This document shows, in pieces, positions 47,700 to 56,871 of a stretch of 64,000 bases of DNA (the stretch's first letter is position 1; each line of letters starts with the position of its first letter). The position numbers and the translations under genes are program-made. This DNA is from Pseudomonas petrae. GTDB taxonomy: Bacteria; Pseudomonadota; Gammaproteobacteria; Pseudomonadales; Pseudomonadaceae. The notes below the pieces were generated by a model. It searched no databases. It was not told the DNA's origin and saw only the letters and a list, made by a program, of their open reading frames with translations. The DNA lies in the NCBI RefSeq assembly GCF_021728295.1, contig NZ_JAKJXE010000001.1, positions 496,001 to 560,000 of the forward strand, read 5' to 3'.

Positions 47700-49415
47700 A
47701 TGCGTACCAGTCAATATTTGCTCGCCACACAGAAAGAAACGCCATCCGATGCGGTCGTGATCAGCCATCAGCTGATGCTTCGTGCCGGCATGATTCGCAA
47801 ACTTGCCTCCGGTCTCTACACCTGGCTCCCCATGGGCCTGCGGGTACTGCGCAAGGTCGAAGCGGTGGTTCGTGAAGAGATGAACGCAGCTGGCGCGCTG
47901 GAAGTGTTGATGCCTGGCATTCAGCCGGCGGAGCTCTGGCAGGAATCGGGCCGCTGGGAACAATACGGCCCTGAGCTGTTGCGCCTCAAAGACCGCCACG
48001 ATCGTGATTTCTGCGCGGGCCCGACCCACGAAGAAGTCATCACCGATCTGGCTCGCAACGAACTCAACAGCTATAAACAGCTGCCGATAAACATGTATCA
48101 GATCCAGACCAAATTCCGTGACGAAATTCGTCCACGGTTCGGCCTGATGCGCGGCCGCGAATTCATCATGAAGGACGCCTATTCCTTCCATGCGACCCAG
48201 GATTCCCTCCAGGAAACCTACGACCGTATGCATCAGGCGTACTGCAACGTGTTCACCCGCCTGGGCCTGAACTTCCGCCCGGTAGTGGCCGATAACGGTT
48301 CCATTGGTGGCGCGGGCTCCCATGAGTTCCACGTGCTGGCCGAGTCCGGCGAAGACGACATCGTGTTCAGCGACACCTCTGACTACGCCGCGAACATCGA
48401 AAAAGCCGAAGCCATTCCGCGCGAAGCCGGTCGTGCTGCGCCGACTGAAGAGCTTCGCCTGGTCGACACGCCCGATGCCAAGACCATCGCGGCCCTGGTC
48501 GAGCAATTCAATCTGCCGATCGAAAAGACCGTCAAGACCCTGGTTGTGCATGCAGCTGAAGAAGGCAAGCTGATTGCGCTGATCATCCGTGGCGATCACG
48601 AACTCAACGAAATCAAGGCGTCCAATCTTGAGCAGGTCGCCAGCCCGCTGGTCATGGCCTCCGAAGCCGAATTGCGTGACGCCATTGGCGCCGGCGCTGG
48701 TTCGCTCGGCCCGCTGAATCTGCCGCTGCCTTGCATCATCGACCGCTCGGTCGAGCTGATGAGCGACTTCGGCATCGGCGCGAACATCGATGACAAGCAC
48801 TACTTCGGCGTCAACTGGGAGCGGGACCTCCCGGTTCCAACCGTTGCTGACCTGCGTAACGTCGTCGCCGGCGACCCGAGCCCGGATGGTCAGGGCAAGG
48901 TGATCATCAAGCGCGGCATCGAAGTCGGGCACATCTTCCAGCTGGGCACCAAGTACAGCCAAGCGATGAAGTGCCAGGTGCTGGGCGAGAACGGCAAGCC
49001 GGTCACACTGACCATGGGCTGCTACGGGATTGGTGTGTCGCGCGTTGTGGCTGCCGCGATCGAGCAGAACAACGACGCAAACGGTATCATCTGGAGCGAC
49101 GCGCTCGCGCCTTTCCAGATCGCCCTCGTGCCGCTGCGCTACGAAACCGATGCGGTTAAAGAGGCAACCGACACGCTGTACGCCGAGCTGACGGCTGCGG
49201 GCTTCGAAGTGCTGCTGGATGACCGCGACAAGAAAACCAGCCCGGGGATCAAGTTCGCCGACATGGAACTGATCGGCATTCCGCATCGCATCGTGGTCAG
49301 TGACCGTGGCCTTGCCGAAGGCAACCTCGAATACAAGAGCCGCACCGAAGCCGAAGCGCAGGCCCTGCCTGTTGCCGATGTGTTGTCTTTCATCAAAGAC
49401 CGGATCAAGCGCTGA
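47700..49415 (+). CDS. proS: Proline-tRNA ligase (bacterial type with editing domain)
   Basis: 571 residues. Class II motifs: motif 1 region [18 protein letters not shown], motif 2 [26 protein letters not shown], motif 3 [14 protein letters not shown]. The insertion between motifs 2 and 3 (about 230-390) is the YbaK-like domain that removes misacylated alanine. The C-terminal anticodon domain ends [10 protein letters not shown]. Confidence 0.98.
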   Translation: MRTSQYLLATQKETPSDAVVISHQLMLRAGMIRKLASGLYTWLPMGLRVLRKVEAVVREEMNAAGALEVLMPGIQPAELWQESGRWEQYGPELLRLKDRHDRDFCAGPTHEEVITDLARNELNSYKQLPINMYQIQTKFRDEIRPRFGLMRGREFIMKDAYSFHATQDSLQETYDRMHQAYCNVFTRLGLNFRPVVADNGSIGGAGSHEFHVLAESGEDDIVFSDTSDYAANIEKAEAIPREAGRAAPTEELRLVDTPDAKTIAALVEQFNLPIEKTVKTLVVHAAEEGKLIALIIRGDHELNEIKASNLEQVASPLVMASEAELRDAIGAGAGSLGPLNLPLPCIIDRSVELMSDFGIGANIDDKHYFGVNWERDLPVPTVADLRNVVAGDPSPDGQGKVIIKRGIEVGHIFQLGTKYSQAMKCQVLGENGKPVTLTMGCYGIGVSRVVAAAIEQNNDANGIIWSDALAPFQIALVPLRYETDAVKEATDTLYAELTAAGFEVLLDDRDKKTSPGIKFADMELIGIPHRIVVSDRGLAEGNLEYKSRTEAEAQALPVADVLSFIKDRIKR

Positions 49416-49422
49416 CCGGGTT

Positions 49423-49451
49423 GCGCGCCTGCGATTGTGCAGGCGCGCTTT
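49423..49451 (+). terminator. Hairpin after proS
   Basis: GCGCGCCTGC, 6-nt loop, GCAGGCGCGC followed by TTT. A strong stem with a short T-run, probably terminating or pausing proS transcription. Confidence 0.65.
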
Positions 49452-49498
49452 CGTCCGCCACGCCTCTGCTATGCGCCTTACCTGCACCTAGAGATCTC

Positions 49499-50455
49499 AT
49501 GTCCAAGCGAAATCCCTCACGTCTCGCAGGCGCTGTGTTGTGCACCAGCCTGTTTCTCGGCGGCTGCGCCAACCATCTGTCTCAACGCAGCGAGCATGAA
49601 GAACGTGTCGAGCGCAAATTGCTCGATCACAGTTTTCAGGTCGACCTTGGCGAGCCCAAGACGCTGGAATTGCCCCAGCGCCGGATACGCATCCACGAGC
49701 TGAAAACCTTCGACATCACCGAATTCGAAGTCACCCGGCACTACGACCGGTACACGCCGTATCAGCCGTGGCGGGAAGTCTATGAAATCCCGCTGGGCGC
49801 CGTGGCCATCGTCGCGGGCATCGGCGCCAACGTGGTCAATGTGCTGACGTTTGGCAGCCTGCCCGACAGCGTCACCAAGGACTGGCTCACTTACGGCGTC
49901 GCGGGCGTCAACCCGTTCATGAACGCACCCTCCCATGGTCGTGCCCAGCAAAACCTGGCCGGTATCGACGAGGTCCAGCGCGATCATCGCGTCGAGCATT
50001 CGAGCCTGCCCTGGAGTGAAGCGCCGGTTGAAGTCACTGCAGGCAAAGAGACCCACGAGCTGACGACGGACCGTAACGGCGGGCTGCGCGTGAACCTGCT
50101 GGACAGCCCGTTCGCCGAGCAGAACCTCAGCTATGTCACGCAACTGAACATCAAAGTGCAGGATGACCAGAGCAACGTTCAGGCAACCGCCACGTTGCCA
50201 CTGAGCAAATCACTGCGCGGGAAGCTGATTGAAGCGCACGACCTGATCTACGACGATCTGGAGGATGACGAAGTCAGCCAGTGGGTGCATCGCGTCAAGC
50301 GCCTGTCCGAGCTGGGCCTTGAAGAGGAGGCCAGTGAGCTGGAACAGTCATTGATCGAGCTGACCCGCAACGATCCGCAGCTGCAACACGAATTCCTCAG
50401 GTCACTGGCGAAAGACGCTGGTCGACTGGTCGCAGTGCCGCCGGGCAGCGAATAA
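49499..50455 (+). CDS. Putative outer-membrane-type lipoprotein, function unknown
   Basis: 318 residues from ATG 49499. Signal sequence and lipobox LFLGGCAN. The middle has a hydrophobic stretch (LGAVAIVAGIGANVVNVLTFG); the rest is charged and ends with a helical acidic part (LEEEASELEQSLIELTRN). I do not recognise the family. It follows proS on the same strand and its stop lies two bases from the stop of the convergent dinB gene. Confidence 0.8.
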   Translation: MSKRNPSRLAGAVLCTSLFLGGCANHLSQRSEHEERVERKLLDHSFQVDLGEPKTLELPQRRIRIHELKTFDITEFEVTRHYDRYTPYQPWREVYEIPLGAVAIVAGIGANVVNVLTFGSLPDSVTKDWLTYGVAGVNPFMNAPSHGRAQQNLAGIDEVQRDHRVEHSSLPWSEAPVEVTAGKETHELTTDRNGGLRVNLLDSPFAEQNLSYVTQLNIKVQDDQSNVQATATLPLSKSLRGKLIEAHDLIYDDLEDDEVSQWVHRVKRLSELGLEEEASELEQSLIELTRNDPQLQHEFLRSLAKDAGRLVAVPPGSE

Positions 50456-50457
50456 CG

Positions 50458-51516
50458 TCAGCTGAACAACTCCAGCTGCTCATGGGCAGCCCGAAGGTCA
50501 TGCAGACGCACGCCGATCCCCAGCAATCGCACCGGCTTGCCGCCGCGTGCGAACGCCTGGGTCAGCAGTTGCTCGTAACTGCTCAAGTCCCGCCCTGCCC
50601 CCGCCTGTTCCAGCGTTGTCTGGGTGAAGTCGTGAAACTTGACCTTCACGAACGGCTTGCCGGGGCGATAAAGGCTGTCGATCCGCGCGATGCGGTCGTT
50701 CAGCGTCTCCAGCAATGCAGGCAGCATCAGTAGGCAACTGGCGAGGTTCGGTAGATCGGTGTCGTAGGTGTTTTCGACACTGACCGATTGGCGCCGATTG
50801 TCGTTCTGCACAGGCCGCTCATCCACACCATGGGCAAGGTTCCACAGCCGCTCGCCGAATGAACCGAATTCCCGCACCAGCGACAGCTTGCTCCTGCCGC
50901 GCAAGTCGGTGCAGGTGACAATGCCAAGGCGGCCAAGCTTGTCGGCGGTCACTTTGCCGACGCCGTGCAATTTGGACACCGGCAGTTGGGAGACAAAGTC
51001 TTCGATCTGATCAGGCGTGATCACGAACAGCCCGTTGGGCTTTTTCCAGTCGCTGGCGATCTTGGCCAGAAACTTGTTCGGGGCAACGCCGGCGGAAACA
51101 GTGATGTGCAACTGATTGGAGACCCGCCGGCGAATGTCCTGGGCGATGCGCGTCGCGCTACCGGCAAAGTGCTCGCACTCCGTGACATCCAGGTAAGCCT
51201 CATCCAGCGACAGCGGCTCGATCAGGTCGGTGTAGTCACGGAAGATCGTCTGGATCTCTTTCGATGCTTCTTTATAGGCATCCATTCTCGGTTTGACGAT
51301 GGTGAGGTCCGGGCACAGTGTCAGCGCATGCCGGGATGACATCGCGGAACGGATGCCGTAGGCCCGGGCTTCATAGTTGCAGGTGGCGATCACGCCCCGC
51401 CGTTCTGCCGACCCGCCCACTGCCAACGGCTTGCCGGCCAGACGCGGGTCGTCGCGCATCTCAATAGCGGCGTAGAAGCAATCACAGTCGATGTGGATGA
51501 TTTTGCGCTGCGGCAT
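50458..51516 (-). CDS. dinB: DNA polymerase IV (Y-family)
   Basis: 352 residues from ATG 51516, giving the family start MPQRKIIHIDCDCFYAAIEM with the first metal-binding Asp. The second acidic motif is SLDEAYLDVTE. Thumb helix-hairpin-helix VSKLHGVGKVTADKLGRLGI, and the little finger ends VRLLGIGVRLHDL. Error-prone translesion synthesis, usually under SOS control. Confidence 0.97.
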   Translation of the reverse strand: MPQRKIIHIDCDCFYAAIEMRDDPRLAGKPLAVGGSAERRGVIATCNYEARAYGIRSAMSSRHALTLCPDLTIVKPRMDAYKEASKEIQTIFRDYTDLIEPLSLDEAYLDVTECEHFAGSATRIAQDIRRRVSNQLHITVSAGVAPNKFLAKIASDWKKPNGLFVITPDQIEDFVSQLPVSKLHGVGKVTADKLGRLGIVTCTDLRGRSKLSLVREFGSFGERLWNLAHGVDERPVQNDNRRQSVSVENTYDTDLPNLASCLLMLPALLETLNDRIARIDSLYRPGKPFVKVKFHDFTQTTLEQAGAGRDLSSYEQLLTQAFARGGKPVRLLGIGVRLHDLRAAHEQLELFS

Positions 51517-51713
51517 CACATGGGGTCGTAGGAAAACGGTCGCGCAGTATCTCATTCACGCGACTTTCTGACACTGAATAAGCCTCGTTCCCTACGGATC
51601 GTGCGCTCCACGAAACCTGCCTGAAACGTCCCTAAACCGAGGCGCGCCGCAGTTATCCGCCCTACGCGCCGCGCTAACCGCTTGAAGAAAAAGCATTTTT
51701 TTGTGCTGATTGC

Positions 51714-51741
51714 TTGACAGGCCGGCGATCCTCTGTAGAAT
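51714..51741 (+). promoter_or_regulatory. Promoter of the first initiator tRNA
   Basis: TTGACA, 16 nt, TAGAAT, followed 13 nt later by the tRNA 5' end. Confidence 0.8.
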
Positions 51742-51754
51742 GCCGCCACACAGA

Positions 51755-51831
<77 letters not shown>

Positions 51832-51843
51832 AACATCAAAACA

Positions 51844-51869
51844 GGCTACTCGGAAGAGTGGCCTTTTTT
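51844..51869 (+). terminator. Terminator of the first initiator tRNA
   Basis: GGCTACTC, GGAA loop, GAGTGGCC, T6. Same stem as after copy 2. Confidence 0.85.
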
Positions 51870-52058
51870 GTGGCCGTCATTTGGGCAAGCCCGTTCCTAT
51901 TGCTATCTCCCTTCATCTCTTCATATAAATGAAACAAGCCCCGTGGATGATGGCGACCTGCCCTTAGGCGCGGATTGCGATAAAAGCCTTGTCCAACCGC
52001 CACTTAGGCACGCCAACGCTCCAGATGCGGTTATTTTATCGATGCTTGGCATTAAAGG

Positions 52059-52086
52059 TTGACACTTTGTCGTTCGACTGTAGAAT
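52059..52086 (+). promoter_or_regulatory. Promoter of the second initiator tRNA
   Basis: TTGACA, 16 nt, TAGAAT; the -10 and the following bases to the tRNA are the same as in copy 1, the spacer differs. Confidence 0.8.
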
Positions 52087-52099
52087 GCCGCCACACAGA

Positions 52100-52176
<77 letters not shown>

Positions 52177-52187
52177 ACATCTAAAAA

Positions 52188-52215
52188 GGCTACTCGAAAG
52201 AGTGGCCTTTTTTTT
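52188..52215 (+). terminator. Terminator of the second initiator tRNA
   Basis: GGCTACTC, GAAA loop, GAGTGGCC, T8. Confidence 0.85.
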
Positions 52216-52506
52216 GCCTCGCTGAAAGCTCACGAACAGCGGGCCGGAATCCTTGTCACATCCCATTACCGAGGTGCGTTCATCCCAGAGGTCTTGTTAC
52301 TGTATGTTGCCGGGAGCGATAGTTTTGACCTCCATTGCCGATACGCTGGCCAGCGACTGAACCTAGACTGAACGGTCACCGATACGTATCCGTGGTATTC
52401 GCCCGTTAGACGTTGAAGCGCTAACATCCTGAATTATTTTTTGCGTAGGGATTGGTAACTTGGCTGTATACCTCCATCCTGTCGCGCACGATCCAAGGAG
52501 TGATTG
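52216..52506. other. Leader/promoter region of mprF
   Basis: About 290 bp between the tRNA terminator and mprF. AAGGAG lies 7 nt before the mprF ATG. No other gene is visible. Confidence 0.5.
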
Positions 52507-55149
52507 ATGCGCGCCAACCCGTCCGACACAAATGAAGCAGTGACGGAGCATCCTCCGGCTCCCCTGAAACGACTGCGTCTACGCGAACTGGTGAGCAAGT
52601 ATCGTCAACCCATCGGGTTGGGCGTCACCATCCTTCTGTTCGCCGTCGCCCTGATCGCCTGTCGGCACATGCTGACCGAGCTGGACATCTACGCCCTGCA
52701 GGACTCGCTGCTCAGTGTGCCACTGCCTTCTCTGGCTGGCGCGGTGCTGGCGACAGCCATCGGTTTTGTGATTCTGCTGGGCTACGAGTGGTCCGCCAGT
52801 CGCTACGCCAATGTCGATCTCCCACCGAAGTCGCTGATCATGGGCGGGTTTTGCGCGTTCGCCATCGGTAACGCGGTAGGTCTGTCGATGCTGTCCGGCG
52901 GCTCGGTTCGTTACCGCCTTTACTCGCGATTGGGACTGGGTGCGGGCGAAGTTGCCCACATGACCCTGTTTGCCAGCCTTTCATTAGGTTGCGCACTTCC
53001 CCCGCTGGCGGCCCTCGCGACCTTGAGCGACCTGCCTGCCGCTTCGCTGGCGCTGCATGTGTCGGTTCCGGTGTTGGCAACCGTCGCAGTAGCGGTGCTG
53101 GCGATCAGCGCAATCCTGGGTTATGCGATCTATCGTCGGCGCCTGCCGGAACAGACGATCCCTCATAACTTGTTGGTCCGCGCCGGACGTCGCACGCTGC
53201 GTCTGCCTGGCGTGCGCCTGACCCTGATGCAGTTGGTGATCACTGCGCTGGACGTCGCCGCCGCTGCTGCCGTCCTCTATCTGTTGCTGCCCTCTGCCCC
53301 ACCCTTCGGCGCGTTCCTGCTGGTTTACCTGCTGGCCCTGGCCGCCGGTGTTCTCAGCCACGTGCCCGGTGGCGTCGGCGTCTTTGAAGCCATTCTGCTC
53401 GCCGCCTTTGCCGACGAACTGGGCGCCGCACCGTTGGCCGCCGCGCTGCTGTTGTACCGGCTGATCTACGTGGTGATGCCGCTGCTGATCGCCTGTCTGG
53501 TGCTGCTTTACAGCGAGGCCAAGCGCCTGCTGTTCGCGCAACAGGCCATGCGCGTTGCATCCGGCCTGGGCGCCCCGATTCTGGCGTTGCTGGTTTTTCT
53601 CTCCGGGGTGGTGCTGCTGTTTTCCGGCTCGACGCCTGAGATCGACACCCGTCTGGAAAGCCTAGGGTTCCTCATTCCCCATCGCCTGATCGACGCCTCT
53701 CACTTCGGCGCCAGCCTGATCGGCGTGCTCTGCCTGTTACTCGCGCAGGGCCTGCGTCGTCGTCTTTCAGCGGCGTGGATGCTGACCACGATCCTGCTGT
53801 TTGTGGGCTCTATTCTGTCGATTCTCAAGGGTTTCGACTGGGAGGAAGCGAGCCTGCTGCTGCTGACCGCGTGCCTGCTGGCGATCTTCCGGCGCTCGTT
53901 CTACCGCCCGAGCCGCTTGCTGGAACTGCCGTTTTCGCCGCTGTATCTGGTCGCCAGTGTTTGCGTACTGGGCGCTTCGGTCTGGCTGCTGCTGTTCGCC
54001 TATCAGGACGTGCCCTACAGCCATCAGCTGTGGTGGCAATTCACCCTGGACGCCGATGCCCCTCGCGGTCTGCGTTCGGCACTGGGTAGCGCGGTGTTGC
54101 TGTTGATCGTCTCGCTGACCTGGCTGCTGCGCACCGCGCGCCCTGTGATCAATCTGCCCGACGAGGCACAACTGGCCAAAGCCGCGGAGATCATCAAAGC
54201 GTCCAGCCAGCCCGATGGCGGCTTGGTGCTGACCGGCGACAAAGCCGTGCTGATGCACCCGGACGGCAACGCTTTTCTGATGTACGCCCATCGCGGCCGA
54301 AGTCTGGTTGCGCTGTACGACCCGATTGGCCCGACCCAGCAACGGGCCGAGCTGATCTGGCAGTTCCGCGATCTGTGCGACGTTCACCATGCCCGCCCCG
54401 TGTTCTATCAGGTGCGTGCCGAGAACCTGCCGTTCTACATGGACATCGGCCTGACCGCGATCAAGCTGGGCGAAGAGGCTCGGGTCGATCTGCACAAGTT
54501 CGACATCGAAGCCAAGGGCAAGGAAATGAAGGACCTGCGCTACACCTGGAATCGGGGTGGGCGAGACGGTCTGTCGCTGGAAATCTACGAAGTGGGTCAA
54601 GCACCCATGGAAGAGCTCAAAGTGATTTCCGATGCGTGGCTGATGGGCAAGAACGTGCGCGAGAAAGGCTTCTCCCTGGGCCGATTCAGCCTGGAGTACC
54701 TCAAGCATTTCCGCATTGCCATTGTTCATTTCCAGGGCAAACCGGTCGCGTTCTCCAATTTGCTGGAGACCTCGCGCAATGATCTGGCGAGCCTGGACCT
54801 GATGCGCTCGCACCCCGAAGCGCCGAAGCTGACCATGGAATTCATGATGGTCGGGCTGATCCTGCATTACAAAAAAGAAGGTTACGCCCGCTTCAGCCTC
54901 GGCATGGTGCCGTTGTCCGGGCTGCAACCGCGGCGTGGCGCACCCCTGACCCAGCGCCTGGGTTCGATGGTGTTCAGCCGTGGCGAACAGCTTTACAACT
55001 TCCAGGGGCTGCGCCGCTTCAAAGACAAATTCCAGCCTGACTGGGAACCTCGTTATATGGCCGTGCCCGCGGGACTCGATCCGCTCGTGGCACTGGCAGA
55101 TACCGCCGCCCTGATCGCGGGCGGCCTGACTGGATTGGTGAAACGCTGA
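52507..55149 (+). CDS. mprF: Aminoacyl-phosphatidylglycerol synthase/flippase (MprF family)
   Basis: 880 residues from ATG 52507. The N-terminal half has about fourteen membrane segments, starting with IGLGVTILLFAVALIACRHML, and the flippase core (LSGGSVRYRLYSRLGL and LSHVPGGVGVFEAILL). The C-terminal DUF2156 catalytic domain (about 560-870) shows LMYAHRGRSLVALYDPIGP and TMEFMMVGLILHYKKEGYARFSLGMVPLSGL. It transfers an amino acid from tRNA to phosphatidylglycerol; the P. aeruginosa homologue PA0920 makes alanyl-phosphatidylglycerol, which alters surface charge and drug resistance. The gene after it overlaps (TGATG). Confidence 0.94.
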   Translation: MRANPSDTNEAVTEHPPAPLKRLRLRELVSKYRQPIGLGVTILLFAVALIACRHMLTELDIYALQDSLLSVPLPSLAGAVLATAIGFVILLGYEWSASRYANVDLPPKSLIMGGFCAFAIGNAVGLSMLSGGSVRYRLYSRLGLGAGEVAHMTLFASLSLGCALPPLAALATLSDLPAASLALHVSVPVLATVAVAVLAISAILGYAIYRRRLPEQTIPHNLLVRAGRRTLRLPGVRLTLMQLVITALDVAAAAAVLYLLLPSAPPFGAFLLVYLLALAAGVLSHVPGGVGVFEAILLAAFADELGAAPLAAALLLYRLIYVVMPLLIACLVLLYSEAKRLLFAQQAMRVASGLGAPILALLVFLSGVVLLFSGSTPEIDTRLESLGFLIPHRLIDASHFGASLIGVLCLLLAQGLRRRLSAAWMLTTILLFVGSILSILKGFDWEEASLLLLTACLLAIFRRSFYRPSRLLELPFSPLYLVASVCVLGASVWLLLFAYQDVPYSHQLWWQFTLDADAPRGLRSALGSAVLLLIVSLTWLLRTARPVINLPDEAQLAKAAEIIKASSQPDGGLVLTGDKAVLMHPDGNAFLMYAHRGRSLVALYDPIGPTQQRAELIWQFRDLCDVHHARPVFYQVRAENLPFYMDIGLTAIKLGEEARVDLHKFDIEAKGKEMKDLRYTWNRGGRDGLSLEIYEVGQAPMEELKVISDAWLMGKNVREKGFSLGRFSLEYLKHFRIAIVHFQGKPVAFSNLLETSRNDLASLDLMRSHPEAPKLTMEFMMVGLILHYKKEGYARFSLGMVPLSGLQPRRGAPLTQRLGSMVFSRGEQLYNFQGLRRFKDKFQPDWEPRYMAVPAGLDPLVALADTAALIAGGLTGLVKR

Positions 55150-56438
55150 TGATTCAACGCTACTGGCGCTTTTTGCTCGCAGCCCTGGTAATTCTGGTGG
55201 TGGCATTGGGTTTCTGGCTGTGGAACCGCCCCGCCGCGCAACCAACTCTTGAACACATCACCCTGGACGACGGCTCTGCGCTGATCCGTGTAGTGCCCTC
55301 GACCAAAGTGAAAACCCAGGTCGCGCTGGCCGTCACCACCGAAGAATCACTGACCGAGAAGCAATTGCTCGCCCTGAGCTACGACGCTTCCGCGCGTGTG
55401 ATCCAAGTGACGCTGCCGAAGGACGACTGCCAGCTTCAGGCTAAGACCTTCAATGCCGCGCTGCAAAAGCTCGACGGCGCGCCTGATCTGGTTGCCGGTG
55501 TCGGTTCGGGTGCTTCCCTGGCGTGGCGCTGGCTGGCCGGTCAGAACAACGACAACGCCCGGGCCATCTCGGTCGGTTTCGTCCGCGATCAACCAGGTTG
55601 CACCGACCCTGTGCCCAAAGCCGCCGCCCACGGCAAGTGGACGGTCGCCTGGAACGACGGGCCCGATGACGAAAGCGCCACACTGGTCCGTGATGCACCC
55701 AATACCGAAACCAGCATCAGCGACTACGACATCAAATACCCGCAGGTGCTGAACAACGAAGTGCGCCGTCGACTGATCGGTGGGGATGACAACGGCGGCC
55801 TGAACATTCCTGTGGTTGAGGTACCGTCTTCGCAGCCCTCTGACACGGTGACGCTGTTCCTGTCCGGCGACGGTGGCTGGCGCGACCTGGACAAGGACGT
55901 GGCAGGTGACATGGCGAAAATGGGCGGCTACCCGGTCGTCGGCATCGACACATTGCGGTATTACTGGGAGCACAAATCGCCTGAGCAAACGGCCGCTGAT
56001 CTGAGCGAGCTGATGGCCCATTACCGGCAGAAATGGGGCGCCAAGCACTTTGTGCTTGCTGGCTATTCCTTCGGCGCCGACGTGCTGCCCGCGATCTACA
56101 ACCGCTTGCCGGAAGAAGACAAGGCGCGGGTCGACGGCATCATCCTGCTGGCCTTCGCCCGCACAGGCAGCTTCGAGATTGCCGTCGAAGGCTGGTTGGG
56201 CGCCGCCGGCAAAGAAGCAGCGACAGGCCCCGAGATGGCCAAGCTGCCCGGCGACAAGGTGCTGTGCGTGTACGGCCTGGAAGAAAAAGATGAAAGTGGC
56301 TGCACAGAAGCCACAGCGCCCGGCGAGAAGATGCAGCTGCCCGGCGGCCATCACTTCGACGAAGACTACCCGGCCCTGGCCAAGCGCCTGAGCGCGGTGA
56401 TCGACAAGTGGAAGGGCAAAGAGCCCGCCGCCGAGTAA
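55149..56438 (+). CDS. Periplasmic alanyl-phosphatidylglycerol hydrolase-like protein (VirJ/AcvB family)
   Basis: 429 residues with an N-terminal hydrophobic anchor (FLLAALVILVVALGFWLW). The alpha/beta hydrolase part at the C-terminal half has the conserved LFLSGDGGWRDLDKDVA motif, the nucleophile elbow LAGYSFGADVLP and the His region LPGGHHFDEDY. Homologue PA0919 in P. aeruginosa hydrolyses alanyl-phosphatidylglycerol made by the neighbour PA0920. It starts within the mprF stop codon, which implies coupled production of synthase and hydrolase. Confidence 0.9.
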   Translation: MIQRYWRFLLAALVILVVALGFWLWNRPAAQPTLEHITLDDGSALIRVVPSTKVKTQVALAVTTEESLTEKQLLALSYDASARVIQVTLPKDDCQLQAKTFNAALQKLDGAPDLVAGVGSGASLAWRWLAGQNNDNARAISVGFVRDQPGCTDPVPKAAAHGKWTVAWNDGPDDESATLVRDAPNTETSISDYDIKYPQVLNNEVRRRLIGGDDNGGLNIPVVEVPSSQPSDTVTLFLSGDGGWRDLDKDVAGDMAKMGGYPVVGIDTLRYYWEHKSPEQTAADLSELMAHYRQKWGAKHFVLAGYSFGADVLPAIYNRLPEEDKARVDGIILLAFARTGSFEIAVEGWLGAAGKEAATGPEMAKLPGDKVLCVYGLEEKDESGCTEATAPGEKMQLPGGHHFDEDYPALAKRLSAVIDKWKGKEPAAE

Positions 56439-56450
56439 TCACCCGCCCAT

Positions 56451-56488
56451 AAAAAATCCCCGCTCTCTTGCGATTGCGGGGATTTTTT
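56451..56488 (+). terminator. Terminator after the mprF-hydrolase operon
   Basis: AAAAAATCCCCGC, 12-nt loop, GCGGGGATTTTTT; a strong stem with T-run, 12 bp after the stop. Confidence 0.88.
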
Positions 56489-56543
56489 GTTTTTGGGACC
56501 TGCTCAAAGCGGGTACTACCTCGGGATAAGCGCTGTCCCTGCA

Positions 56544-56855
56544 GGACCGGCTTCAGCCGGGAAGAGACCAGTGCAAACGGCATCAGATTCGCGGCGTTAA
56601 ACCTGACACCTTCCCGGCTAAAGCCGGTCCTACAGGGATATGCATTCCTTCAGTAGGACCGGCTTCAGCCGGGAAGAGGCCGGTGCAAACGGCATCAGAT
56701 TCGCGGCGTTAAACCTGACGCCTTCCCGGCTAAAGCCGGTCCTACAGGGATATGCATTCCTTCAGTAGGACCGGCTTCAGCCGGGAAGAGGCCGGTGTGT
56801 ACGTCATCAATCTTGCGGCGTGACACCCGACACATTCCCGGCTAAAGCCGGTCCC
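56544..56855. repeat. Tandem array of three REP doublets (REPIN-like), 112-bp period
   Basis: Units begin at 56544, 56656 and 56768. Each has GGACCGGCTTCAGCCGGGAA and, about 75-80 bp later, its inverse TTCCCGGCTAAAGCCGGTCC, so each can form a long hairpin made of two opposed REP sequences. Units 1 and 2 are nearly identical, unit 3 has a diverged middle. It lies in the noncoding gap between two genes, as REPs usually do. Confidence 0.9.
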
Positions 56856-56871
56856 GCCGAGGCGGAGCTGC

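Noticed and set aside
47664..49487. 607-codon minus-strand frame
   Set aside because: Antisense shadow of proS.
53767..55245. 492-codon minus-strand frame
   Set aside because: Antisense shadow of mprF; low-complexity Gln/Arg/His composition.
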